A stretch of 64,000 nt of DNA from Sphingopyxis sp. OAS728 (GTDB lineage Bacteria; Pseudomonadota; Alphaproteobacteria; Sphingomonadales; Sphingomonadaceae). A program made the position numbers and the translations under genes. This document shows, piece after piece, positions 36,035-43,693 of the stretch. The DNA lies in assembly GCF_014873485.1 (NCBI RefSeq), contig NZ_JADBDT010000001.1, positions 4,086,501-4,150,500 on the forward strand, in the 5' to 3' direction. The notes beneath the pieces are model-generated. The model saw only the letters and a list, made by a program, of their open reading frames with translations, was not told the origin of the DNA and searched no databases. Position 1 is the first letter of the stretch. Each line of letters opens with the position of its first letter.

Positions 36035-36043
36035 ACCGCGCCG
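36022..36043. repeat. 22-bp perfect palindrome over the hppA stop codon
   Basis: CGGCGCGGTTT and AAACCGCGCCG form a perfect inverted repeat without loop. It includes the hppA TAA and lies directly before the terminator at 36061. Confidence 0.6.
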
Positions 36044-36060
36044 CCTGCGGGTAAAAGAAT

Positions 36061-36092
36061 AGCCCCGCCGGAGCGATCCGGCGGGGCTTTTT
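36061..36092 (+). terminator. hppA intrinsic terminator
   Basis: AGCCCCGCCGGA and TCCGGCGGGGCT form a perfect 12-bp stem with a GCGA loop, followed by TTTTTCATT. It lies 27 bp past the hppA stop. Confidence 0.93.
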
Positions 36093-36100
36093 CATTCTAC

Positions 36101-36179
36101 CTTCGTCACCCCGGACTTGATCCGGGGTCCATGACTTCAGCCCCGCGATGGCTGCCGGATCAAGTCCGGCATGACGAAA
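36101..36179. repeat. palindromic intergenic element, family A copy 3
   Basis: Bounded by TTCGTCA and TGACGAA, with CCCCGGACTTGATCCGGGG on the left identical to the copy at 2608 and GCCGGATCAAGTCCGGC on the right. It separates hppA from the convergent SDR gene. Confidence 0.78.
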
Positions 36180-36183
36180 TATC

Positions 36184-36996
36184 TTATTTGGTCGCCTTCA
36201 TCTGCTGCGCATAGCCCGCCTGCACCATCGCGCTCATCCGATCGAACAGCGCGTCGGGATCGCCGCGACGCAGCGCTGCGATCGCCGCCTCGGCGCCTTC
36301 CGCAACGACCAACTCGCGTGTCCCGGCATCGACGGCCGCCAGCATCTGCGCTGCTGCATCGTCGGGCGACAGGCCATTCTCGATCGCGGCATCGCTTTCG
36401 CCGCGCGTGCTGCCATCGGCATTCAGCGCGTTGCGGCTCACGTTCGTCCGCACCGATCCCGGTGCGACGACAAGGACCTTCAAACCCAGATGCTCATTCT
36501 CGGCGCGCACGGCGTCGTGATAACCGATGATGCCATGCTTCGCCGCCGAATAGGCGCTGCGCAGCGGCACACCCGCGATGCCCGCGACGCTCGATATCGC
36601 GATGATCTGCCCGCCGCCCGCGCCGACCATGCGCGGCAGCAATTGCTGGGTGAGCGCGATCGGCGCGAGCAGGTCGACGCCGATGATCTGCTGATAGACC
36701 GCAAAGTCGGTCTCGACGGCCAGGCTGCGCTGCGAGATTCCGGCGTTGTTGACGAGGCCGTCGATGCGCCCTTGCCAGCCCCATGCCTGCCCGGCGATGG
36801 CGGGCAGGGCGGCATAATCGGTCGCCTCGAACGGCAGGACCAGCGTCTCCGTAGCGGAGCCGGCGGCGACCTCTTCCAGTGCCGCGACATTGCGCCCCGA
36901 CAGGATCAGCTTCGCGCCGCGCGCGCCCAGCGCCCGCGCGAGCGCAGCGCCGATGCCAGAGGAGGCCCCCGTGATCCACCAAACTTGATCCTGCAT
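36184..36996 (-). CDS. short-chain dehydrogenase/reductase (SDR) family protein
   Basis: A 270-residue classical SDR. The cofactor loop TGASSGIG is at residues 9-16, NNAG near residue 87, the catalytic serine in ISSVAG, and the YSAAK motif near residue 152. It resembles the DHRS7-like branch (QDQVWWITGASSGIGAALA). NAD(P)-dependent oxidation or reduction is expected, substrate unknown. The ATG at 36996 is the family start. Confidence 0.9.
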   Translation of the reverse strand: MQDQVWWITGASSGIGAALARALGARGAKLILSGRNVAALEEVAAGSATETLVLPFEATDYAALPAIAGQAWGWQGRIDGLVNNAGISQRSLAVETDFAVYQQIIGVDLLAPIALTQQLLPRMVGAGGGQIIAISSVAGIAGVPLRSAYSAAKHGIIGYHDAVRAENEHLGLKVLVVAPGSVRTNVSRNALNADGSTRGESDAAIENGLSPDDAAAQMLAAVDAGTRELVVAEGAEAAIAALRRGDPDALFDRMSAMVQAGYAQQMKATK

Positions 36997-37082
36997 ACCG
37001 GCTCCCTATCTATGATTTCGTTTCAACCTGAAACGGGTGTGAGGAGCCGTCAAGGTGCCGACCAACGCATTTCCGTGCGGGG

Positions 37083-37112
37083 CTGGCAATTTTGTTGCGA
37101 ATCTGTTATAAT
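37083..37112 (+). promoter_or_regulatory. possible sigma-70 promoter upstream of carD
   Basis: CTGGCA (37083-37088), an 18-bp spacer and TATAAT (37107-37112) lie in the 315-bp gap (36997-37311) before carD, in its direction. The -10 is perfect and rare in such GC-rich DNA; the -35 is weak. Otherwise the gap shows no gene. Confidence 0.4.
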
Positions 37113-37311
37113 AAATATCAACACGCCGACACTGTGCCTCTTCCCGCCGCCGGGCTGGGGCATCCTTGGCGTTTCCGATGGAGCCACATCCCTTGTCACT
37201 CTGATTGGCTAGCGCCGCCCTACCAGCCCAATCCCCCTCCAGCAGAGGGCCGGATATACCGCTGTTCACGCGCTTTCCTGTCGACCGGCAAGGCCACTGA
37301 AAGGAACTTGA

Positions 37312-37839
37312 ATGTCCGCAAGCACCCCCGTCTTCGAAGTCGGTGACTATGTTGTTTATCCCAAACATGGCGTGGGGCGCGTCATTGAGCTGCAAAAGTC
37401 CGAAATCGCCGGCATGCAGCTGGAACTCTATGTTCTCCGCTTCGAAAAGGAAAAGATGACGCTTCGCGTTCCGACCAACAAGGCCGAAGGCGTCGGCATG
37501 CGCAAGCTGTCGTCGGACAAGACGCTGAAGGAAGCGCTGCAGGTCCTGACCACGAAGCCGAAGGTGAAGCGCACCATGTGGTCGCGCCGTGCGCAGGAAT
37601 ATGAAGCGAAGATCAACTCGGGCGACCTCGTGTCGATTGCCGAAGTGACGCGCGACCTGTTCCGCGCCGACGACCAGCCCGAACAGAGCTATTCGGAACG
37701 CCAGATCTTCGAAGCGGCATCGAGCCGCCTCGCGCGCGAACTTGGCGCGATGGAAGAAAGCGACGAAAAGACGGCGCAGGCGAAGATCCTCCAGATCCTC
37801 AACGAACATGCGCCGCTTTATTACGCCGAAAAAGTTTAA
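37312..37839 (+). CDS. carD: CarD family transcriptional regulator
   Basis: A 175-residue CarD-like protein. The N-terminal Tudor-like RNA polymerase-interaction domain begins VGDYVVYPKHGVGRVIEL; the C-terminal helical domain covers about residues 85-160 (MWSRRAQEYEAKINSGDLVSIAEVTRDL). CarD binds the RNA polymerase beta lobe and stabilises open promoter complexes, mainly at rRNA and housekeeping promoters. AAAGGAACTTG precedes the ATG at 37312. A terminator follows at 37862. Confidence 0.95.
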   Translation: MSASTPVFEVGDYVVYPKHGVGRVIELQKSEIAGMQLELYVLRFEKEKMTLRVPTNKAEGVGMRKLSSDKTLKEALQVLTTKPKVKRTMWSRRAQEYEAKINSGDLVSIAEVTRDLFRADDQPEQSYSERQIFEAASSRLARELGAMEESDEKTAQAKILQILNEHAPLYYAEKV

Positions 37840-37861
37840 TCGCGTCCACAGCGATGAAGGG

Positions 37862-37890
37862 AAGGGCGGTCTGGTAGGGCCGCCCTTTTT
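37862..37890 (+). terminator. carD intrinsic terminator
   Basis: AAGGGCGG and CCGCCCTT form the stem around TCTGGTAGGG, followed by TTT and TCG. It lies between carD and the convergent truA gene. Confidence 0.82.
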
Positions 37891-37893
37891 CGT

Positions 37894-38634
37894 TCAGGGG
37901 TAGGTTGCGCTCACGAAATACAGTCCGTCGGGCGGCGCATTGAGGCCGAGAGCGTTGCGGTCGGCCGCATCAAGCGCCGCCTTGAGGTCGCGCGCCGACC
38001 ATTTGCCATAACCGACGAGCGCGAGGCAGCCGACCATCGAGCGCACCTGATGGTGGAGGAAGCTGCGCGCCGCCGCTTCTACAATGATCTCTTCCCCGTG
38101 GCGGCTGACGGTCAGCTTGTCCAGCGTCTTCACAGGGCTTTGCGATTGGCAGTGCGCCGAGCGGAAGGTCGTGAAGTCATGAAGTCCGATCAACTGCTGC
38201 GCCGCCGCGTGCATCGCATCGGAATCGAGCGGACGGGCTACTTGCCAGGACAGGCCCTTGTCCCACGTCAGCGGCGCGCGGCGGTTGACGATGCGATATT
38301 CGTAACTGCGGCCGATGCAGGCGAAGCGCGCGTGCCAGTCGTCGGGGACGATCTCGCATCCGACGATCGCGACCGGCGCGGGGCGCAGCTGCGCGTTGAG
38401 CGCCTCGGTCAGCTTGAACGGCGTCAGCGGCTTTTCGATATCGACATGCGCGCGCATCGCGATCGCATGGACGCCGGCGTCGGTGCGCCCGGCGCTGAAC
38501 ACCTGCACCGTCTCCGCGGTGAAGCGGTGGATCGCTTCCTCGATCGCCTGCTGCACGCTCGGCCCATGCGCCTGCCGCTGCCAGCCCATGAAGGGGCGGC
38601 CGTCGAATTCGACGGTGAGTGCGAAACGCGTCAT
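37894..38634 (-). CDS. truA: tRNA pseudouridine(38-40) synthase
   Basis: A 246-residue TruA. The catalytic aspartate is D52 in [21 protein letters not shown] at the N-terminus and [17 protein letters not shown] near the C-terminus are family motifs. It converts uridines 38-40 of the anticodon stem to pseudouridine. Its ATG overlaps the fmt stop (ATGA), so fmt-truA are coupled. Confidence 0.97.
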   Translation of the reverse strand: MTRFALTVEFDGRPFMGWQRQAHGPSVQQAIEEAIHRFTAETVQVFSAGRTDAGVHAIAMRAHVDIEKPLTPFKLTEALNAQLRPAPVAIVGCEIVPDDWHARFACIGRSYEYRIVNRRAPLTWDKGLSWQVARPLDSDAMHAAAQQLIGLHDFTTFRSAHCQSQSPVKTLDKLTVSRHGEEIIVEAAARSFLHHQVRSMVGCLALVGYGKWSARDLKAALDAADRNALGLNAPPDGLYFVSATYP

Positions 38635-39551
38635 GCGAGGCGCGTACCCGCCACGATCGCGCGTCCGCGGAGCAATTCGCCGGCGTCCATAGCGGGCTTT
38701 CCGGCGCGCTGGACGCGCATCGCGCGGATCGCGCCGGGGTTGCAGGCAATGGTCAGGCTGTCGTCGAGCGTCGCGCCGGGGGCCGCGCCCGCGACGGTGT
38801 CAGCGGGATGGACAACCTCGGCCGCCAAAATCTTGTAGCGTTCGCCATCGAGTTCGAAAAAGGCGCCGGGCATCGGGTTGAACGCGCGGATTTGCCGCTC
38901 GACCTGCGCGGCGCTCGTCAGGAAATCGAGCCGCGCCTCGCTCTTGTCGATCTTCGCAGCATAGGTGACGCCGTCCTCGGGCTGCGGTTCGGGCGGGAAG
39001 GCGTGGAGGTCGCTCAGCACCTTCACCATCATCAACGCGCCCATCTCGGCAAGCTCGTGCGTCAACACGCCCGCGCTCTTGCGACCCATCGGCGTGGTTT
39101 CGATCAGCCGCATCGCACCCGTGTCGAGCCCGATGTCCATCTGCATGATCGTCACGCCGGTCTCGGTATCGCCCGACAGGATCGCGCGCTGCACCGGCGC
39201 GGCGCCGCGCCAGCGCGGCAGGATCGAGCCATGGACGTTGAGACAGCCCTCACGCGGCGCATCGAGGATCGCCTGCGGCAGGATCAGGCCATAGGCCGCG
39301 ACCACCGCGATATCGAGGTCGAGCGCCGCGAATTCGGCCTGCGCCTCTTCGGTCTTGAGGCTCTTTGGCGTGCGCACGGGCAGGCCATGGTCCTCGGCCC
39401 AGACGTGCACCGGGCTCTTCTGCAATTTCTTGCCGCGCTGCGCGGGGCGCGGCGGCTGGCTATAGACCGCCACGATGTCGTGCCCCGCCGCGTGAAGTGC
39501 GGCGAGCGTCGGTACCGCAAAGGGCGGCGTTCCCATAAAGGCGATGCGCAT
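38631..39551 (-). CDS. fmt: methionyl-tRNA formyltransferase
   Basis: A 306-residue enzyme that formylates initiator Met-tRNA using 10-formyl-[19 protein letters not shown] at the N-terminus and [20 protein letters not shown] (with the catalytic Asn-His pair) are diagnostic; the C-terminal tRNA-binding domain begins near residue 205. The family starts at MRI, so I chose the ATG at 39551; an in-frame ATG at 39557 would add two residues. It faces away from recR, whose start is 36 bp off, and is coupled to truA. Confidence 0.97.
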   Translation of the reverse strand: MRIAFMGTPPFAVPTLAALHAAGHDIVAVYSQPPRPAQRGKKLQKSPVHVWAEDHGLPVRTPKSLKTEEAQAEFAALDLDIAVVAAYGLILPQAILDAPREGCLNVHGSILPRWRGAAPVQRAILSGDTETGVTIMQMDIGLDTGAMRLIETTPMGRKSAGVLTHELAEMGALMMVKVLSDLHAFPPEPQPEDGVTYAAKIDKSEARLDFLTSAAQVERQIRAFNPMPGAFFELDGERYKILAAEVVHPADTVAGAAPGATLDDSLTIACNPGAIRAMRVQRAGKPAMDAGELLRGRAIVAGTRLA

Positions 39552-39586
39552 TGTCATTTCTCGCGCGCCGCTTAAGACGATCCGTC

Positions 39587-40183
39587 ATGGCATCGCAAGA
39601 GATTGAAGCGCTCGTCCAGCAACTCGCCCGCCTGCCGGGCCTCGGTCCGCGCTCGGCGCGGCGCGCTGTGCTGCACCTGATGAAGAAGCGCGAAAGCAGC
39701 TTCGCACCGCTCCTCGCGGCGCTCCAGACGGTGTCCGAGCGGCTCGTCACCTGCGGGATTTGCGGCAATGTCGATACGCAGGATCCGTGCGCAATCTGCG
39801 CCGACCCGCGCCGCGATGCGCGGTCGCTATGCGTCGTCGAAGAGGTCTCCGACCTCTGGGCGCTCGACAAGTCGCGGCTCTTCCCGGGCAAATATCATGT
39901 CCTCGGCGGGCGGCTCTCGGCGCTGGAGGGCGTGCGACCGCAGGATCTTAGTATCGACGCCCTCGTCGCCCGCGTCGCCGCGGGCGGCATCGATGAGGTG
40001 GTGCTGGCGATGAATGCGACGCTGGAGGGCCAGACGACGGCGCATTATCTGGCCGAGCGGCTGGAGGGCTATCCGGTGCGGCTCACGCAACTTGCGCATG
40101 GTTTGCCGGTCGGCGGCGAACTGGATTATCTGGACGAGGGGACTTTGGCGCAGGCGCTGAGGGCTAGAAGACCGGTGGGTTAA
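39587..40183 (+). CDS. recR: recombination protein RecR
   Basis: A 198-residue RecR. The N-terminal helix-hairpin-helix ([20 protein letters not shown]), a four-cysteine zinc finger (C56, C59, C68, C71) and a Toprim domain starting at CVVEEVSDL are all present. RecR with RecO and RecF loads RecA at gaps. The ATG at 39587 gives the standard N-terminus. The next ORF starts directly at its stop (TAAATG). Confidence 0.97.
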   Translation: MASQEIEALVQQLARLPGLGPRSARRAVLHLMKKRESSFAPLLAALQTVSERLVTCGICGNVDTQDPCAICADPRRDARSLCVVEEVSDLWALDKSRLFPGKYHVLGGRLSALEGVRPQDLSIDALVARVAAGGIDEVVLAMNATLEGQTTAHYLAERLEGYPVRLTQLAHGLPVGGELDYLDEGTLAQALRARRPVG

Positions 40184-40519
40184 ATGGGGATCGCGAGACA
40201 AATTTGGCGGGTGGCCTGCCGCTGGACCGACAAATTCCTTCGTGGTTCAGCAGGAAGGGTCGAAGCCGTTCTGTTGCCTGGCATGTTACCTTTTCTGCCG
40301 TTGTTCTTTCTGGACAAGCTATGGGAATGGGTATGGGCTGTAGCCGCGGCCTGGTTCGTCGTTTGGAATCTTTTTGTCGGCTGGAGATACGCACGTTATC
40401 TCAAAGAGATATCGATCGAGAACGACCGGCAGTACGACCGCGTGGGAAAATATGGTCTTCCACCCGAATACCCGGACAGTGAAAGCGCAACCCGGGCGAG
40501 GCAGCGGCGCAAGAGCTAA
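40184..40519 (+). CDS. hypothetical membrane protein
   Basis: A 111-residue ORF that starts one base after the recR stop. It has a basic N-terminus, two adjacent hydrophobic segments (about residues 28-42 and 47-66, rich in Trp: LWEWVWAVAAAWFVVWNLFVGW) and a charged C-terminus. Its base composition is lower in GC than its neighbours (codons such as AAA, ATA and TTG are frequent), so it may be acquired or fast-evolving. The reverse strand also has an open frame. No family is recognised. Confidence 0.5.
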   Translation: MGIARQIWRVACRWTDKFLRGSAGRVEAVLLPGMLPFLPLFFLDKLWEWVWAVAAAWFVVWNLFVGWRYARYLKEISIENDRQYDRVGKYGLPPEYPDSESATRARQRRKS

Positions 40520-40563
40520 AGCCACCTCTTGACCCGACGCCCCCGCGATCATACCTGCACGCC

Positions 40564-41097
40564 ATGGCCATCCTACCCATCATAGAGACCCCCGATCCGC
40601 GGCTGCGCGTCATTTCGAAGCCCGTCGAGACGTTCGACGCCGACCTGAAGACGCTGGTCGCCGACATGTTCGAGACGATGTACGACGCGCCCGGCATCGG
40701 GCTCGCCGCGATCCAGGTCGGGGTCGCGAAGCGCATCCTCGTCATCGACCTGCAGGAACCCGATCCCGAGGACCCCGAAGGCAAGAAGGTGATCCGCGAG
40801 CCGCGCGTCTTCATCAACCCCGTTTTTTCGGACGAGAGCGAGGAGCATAGCGTCTATCAGGAGGGCTGCCTGTCGGTCCCCGAGCAATATGCCGAGGTGA
40901 CGCGCCCCGCCGAGGTCACCGTCGACTGGCAGGACGAGGACGGCAAGCATCATCAGGAACGCATGACCGGGCTGATGGCGACGTGCATCCAGCACGAGCA
41001 CGACCATCTGGAGGGCATTCTGTTCATCGACCATCTGTCGCGGCTGAAGCGCGAGATGGTGCTGAAGAAGCTCGCGAAGCTCCGCAAGGCGGCCTGA
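40564..41097 (+). CDS. def: peptide deformylase
   Basis: A 177-residue metallo-deformylase that removes the formyl group from nascent proteins. Motif 1 GIGLAAIQVG, motif 2 EGCLSVP with metal-binding C102, and motif 3 QHEHDHLEG with H144, E145 and H148 are complete. It is near fmt, with recR between; fmt and def act at the two ends of the formyl-methionine cycle. It ends before a large bidirectional terminator. Confidence 0.98.
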   Translation: MAILPIIETPDPRLRVISKPVETFDADLKTLVADMFETMYDAPGIGLAAIQVGVAKRILVIDLQEPDPEDPEGKKVIREPRVFINPVFSDESEEHSVYQEGCLSVPEQYAEVTRPAEVTVDWQDEDGKHHQERMTGLMATCIQHEHDHLEGILFIDHLSRLKREMVLKKLAKLRKAA

Positions 41098-41104
41098 CCG
41101 GCAG

Positions 41105-41158
41105 ATAGCAGACAAAAAGAAACCCCGGCTTTCACCGGGGTTTCTTTTTGTCTGCTAT
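41105..41158. terminator. bidirectional terminator between def and grpE
   Basis: A long perfect stem: ATAGCAGACAAAAAGAAACC plus CCGG pairs with its complement around CTTTCA. T-runs occur on both strands, so it can stop transcription from def and from grpE. Confidence 0.9.
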
Positions 41159-41170
41159 GTCGCGACCGGG

Positions 41171-41725
41171 TTACCCGGCTTTGGCGACGCCGACCATTGC
41201 GGGGCGCAGGAGGCGGTCCTTCAGCATATAACCCGCCTGCATTTCCTGCACGATCGTGCCCGGCGTCTTGTCGCTCGGGATTTCGAGCATCGCCTGATGC
41301 TGGTTCGGATCGAGCGGCAGGCCGATCGCCGCGATGCGCGTGATTCCATTGCGTTCGAAGACGCTGAGCAATTCGCGCTCGGTCGCTTCGAGGCCGGTGA
41401 TCAGCGGCTTGATCGTGTCGTCGGCGCGCTGCTCTTCGCTGAGCGCGGCGAGCGCGCGGCCGAGATTGTCGGCGACCGACAAAATATCGCGCGCGAACTT
41501 GGTCGCGGCATAGGCATGCGCGTCGGCGATTTCCTTGTCCTTGCGGCGCGTGACATTCTGCACCTCGGCGCGCGCGTAGAGCAGATCCTGCTGGAGCGCG
41601 GCGACCTGTTCGGCGAGCTGTGCCAGCTCTTCATTCGCACCTTCGGTGGGCGCTGCGGCGTCCGCGGTGTCAATTTCGGGGTTCGCGCCGTCGTCGACCG
41701 GCGTATCGTTTTCAATGTTCGTCAT
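41171..41725 (-). CDS. grpE: nucleotide exchange factor GrpE
   Basis: A 184-residue GrpE. The acidic N-terminus (about 1-35), a long helix (ELAQLAEQVAALQQDLLYARAEVQNVTRR) and the C-terminal beta domain (NQHQAMLEIPS...PGTIVQEMQAGYMLKDRLLRPAMV in part: PGTIVQEMQAGYMLKDRLLR) are typical. It releases ADP from DnaK. It follows hrcA after four bases on the same strand; dnaK-dnaJ are not in the window. Confidence 0.97.
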   Translation of the reverse strand: MTNIENDTPVDDGANPEIDTADAAAPTEGANEELAQLAEQVAALQQDLLYARAEVQNVTRRKDKEIADAHAYAATKFARDILSVADNLGRALAALSEEQRADDTIKPLITGLEATERELLSVFERNGITRIAAIGLPLDPNQHQAMLEIPSDKTPGTIVQEMQAGYMLKDRLLRPAMVGVAKAG

Positions 41726-41729
41726 AAAC

Positions 41730-42773
41730 CTATCGTATCAGTCTGGAGAGCGATTGTGCGGTGAAATCCACCATGGGAACGATCCGGGCATAGTTCAAGC
41801 GCGTGGGGCCGATGACCCCGACCACGCCGACCACGCGCCCGTCCGCGCCGCGATAGGGTGCCGCTATCACGGACGAGCCCGAAAGCGAGAATAATTTATT
41901 CTCCGACCCGATGAAAATACGGGTGGCGCTGCCCTCGCGCGCGCTGTCGAGGAGCTGTGCGATGTCCTGCTTGGTTTCGAGTTCGTCGAGCAACTGGCGG
42001 ACGCGGTCGAGGTCGCCGACCGCGCTCTCGTCGAGCAGGTTCGCTTGCCCGCGCACGATCAACACCGGACGGTCCGCGCCGTCGGACGACCAGATCGCGA
42101 GGCCGCGGCTGACAAGGTCCTGCGCCGCACGGTCGATTGCGATCCGCTCGGCTTCGATCTCGCGGCGCACGCGCGCCATCGCTTCGGTCAGCGTCAGCCC
42201 GCTGAGCATCGACGAGATATAATTGCCCGCCTCGACGAGCGCCGACGGGTTAAGCCCCGGCGGGATGTCGATGACGCGATTCTCGACCGCCCCGTCGCCC
42301 GCGACGAGCACGACGAGCGACTGGTTCGCCGAAAGCGGGACGAAGGCGAGCTGTTTGAGCACGCGCTCATGCTTGGGAACGAGCACAAGCCCGGCGCATG
42401 CCGAGAGCCCCGACAGCGCCGACGTCGCCTGCGCGAGCGCGCTTTCGATCGGGCCGCCCTCCGACAGGCTCGCCTCGATCTGCGCGCGGTCCTCGGCGCT
42501 GGGTTCCGCAACCTGCATCATCCCGTCGACGAAGAGGCGCAGCCCCTGCTCGGTCGGCAGGCGACCGGCGCTCGTGTGCGGGCTGGCGAGCAGGCCGAAC
42601 TCTTCCAGATCCTGCATCACGTTGCGGATCGACGCGGGCGACAGGTTCAGCGTCGCGAGCTTCGACAGCGTGCGCGATCCGACGGGCTGTCCGGTCTCGA
42701 GATAGGCGTCGACGACCAGCCGGAACACGTCGCGCGCGCGCGTGGTGAGTTCGGTGATCGGCGGGGTAGTCAT
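41730..42773 (-). CDS. hrcA: heat-inducible transcription repressor HrcA
   Basis: A 347-residue repressor of heat-shock genes. The N-terminal winged helix contains YLETGQPVGSRTLSK and LSPASIRNVMQDLEEFGLLASPHTSAGRLPT, the latter a strong HrcA signature; the rest is GAF-like. HrcA binds CIRCE operators and needs GroEL to fold. No CIRCE is visible within the 280 bp upstream, so this unit is probably not autoregulated that way. It is the first gene of hrcA-grpE. Confidence 0.97.
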   Translation of the reverse strand: MTTPPITELTTRARDVFRLVVDAYLETGQPVGSRTLSKLATLNLSPASIRNVMQDLEEFGLLASPHTSAGRLPTEQGLRLFVDGMMQVAEPSAEDRAQIEASLSEGGPIESALAQATSALSGLSACAGLVLVPKHERVLKQLAFVPLSANQSLVVLVAGDGAVENRVIDIPPGLNPSALVEAGNYISSMLSGLTLTEAMARVRREIEAERIAIDRAAQDLVSRGLAIWSSDGADRPVLIVRGQANLLDESAVGDLDRVRQLLDELETKQDIAQLLDSAREGSATRIFIGSENKLFSLSGSSVIAAPYRGADGRVVGVVGVIGPTRLNYARIVPMVDFTAQSLSRLIR

Positions 42774-43056
42774 GCGAGAGATTTAGGGTGGAGGACGGGC
42801 GAGCGCAACGTCGATCCCGTCGCGGGAATCGAACGGGCGCGATGTCCGTCCAAGTCGGGCGATGCGGCCCGTCCGGCAAATTTTAACGTTAATTTCAAAA
42901 TCTTGATTAATTTCCGCCCGCGCTTCCCGCGGAAAACCGCCCGGAATATGGTTTCATCGGATAATATATTGACCCCGGTACCAGTGCCCAATAGCCTGCC
43001 TGTACAGTCTGGAAAATCGCTGCATCCTTTCGACACAAACCGGATGGGTATCAGAT

Positions 43057-43617
43057 ATGTGGGACCGGGGTTTTCGTATCGTCGCCATGTTCGCGATCCT
43101 CGGCAGCTGTGGAGGCGGAGCGGTCGTGAGCCAATCGGAAACCGGAAACTCCACGCCGCGCAAGGCCGTCATCAAAGCCCCCTCGCCGCAGGCACAGGCG
43201 AATGCACCGTTGTTCTGGAGCGATGCCCGTCAGCTTCGCGTGCTCTGCCTCGTCAACACGCCGCGCGGGGTCGATGCCGGCGAATTGCATGAAGGGCTTT
43301 GCGAGCAAGCGCGTTCGGCCATCGCACAGGCCGCGCCGGTGCCGGTCTCGGTCATTCGCCTTGGCGATCCCCAGATACTGAAGCCCGATACGATCACTTT
43401 ACTCGTCCATGTCTCGATTAGCGGAAGCGGTGCCGATCGCCTCGCGGCGCTGACCGTCCGTCCGTTCCGCAATGCGTCCAACAATGGCGATCAGCTGTTC
43501 GGTGCCGCGCCGCGCGCCGTTCGGGTGGGGGTGAACGATCGTTCGGCGCTGGCCGCGCTCGCGCCCGAACTGCGTGCCGCGCTGGCCGACACCCTGCCAT
43601 GGAAGGCGCGAAACTGA
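43057..43617 (+). CDS. hypothetical lipoprotein
   Basis: A 186-residue protein with a lipoprotein-like N-terminus (FRIVAMFAILGSCGGG, cysteine near residue 18). The mature region includes LRVLCLVNTPRGVDAGELHEGLCEQ, in which two cysteines may pair, and alternating hydrophobic strands such as TITLLVHVSISG. I do not recognise a family. It precedes the metalloprotease gene by 76 bp on the same strand, and may be co-transcribed with it. Confidence 0.65.
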   Translation: MWDRGFRIVAMFAILGSCGGGAVVSQSETGNSTPRKAVIKAPSPQAQANAPLFWSDARQLRVLCLVNTPRGVDAGELHEGLCEQARSAIAQAAPVPVSVIRLGDPQILKPDTITLLVHVSISGSGADRLAALTVRPFRNASNNGDQLFGAAPRAVRVGVNDRSALAALAPELRAALADTLPWKARN

Positions 43618-43693
43618 CCGGGGTGGATAGGACGTCATCGATCGAAATCAATCGCCCGGCGGACCGGGCATCGTAAGCAGCAGGAGAGGGTAG

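Noticed and set aside
42774-43056. CIRCE operator or heat-shock promoter upstream of hrcA
   Set aside because: No TTAGCACTC-N9-GAGTGCTAA is present; a CCCTAAAT resembles a sigma-32 -10 but no matching -35 is visible.
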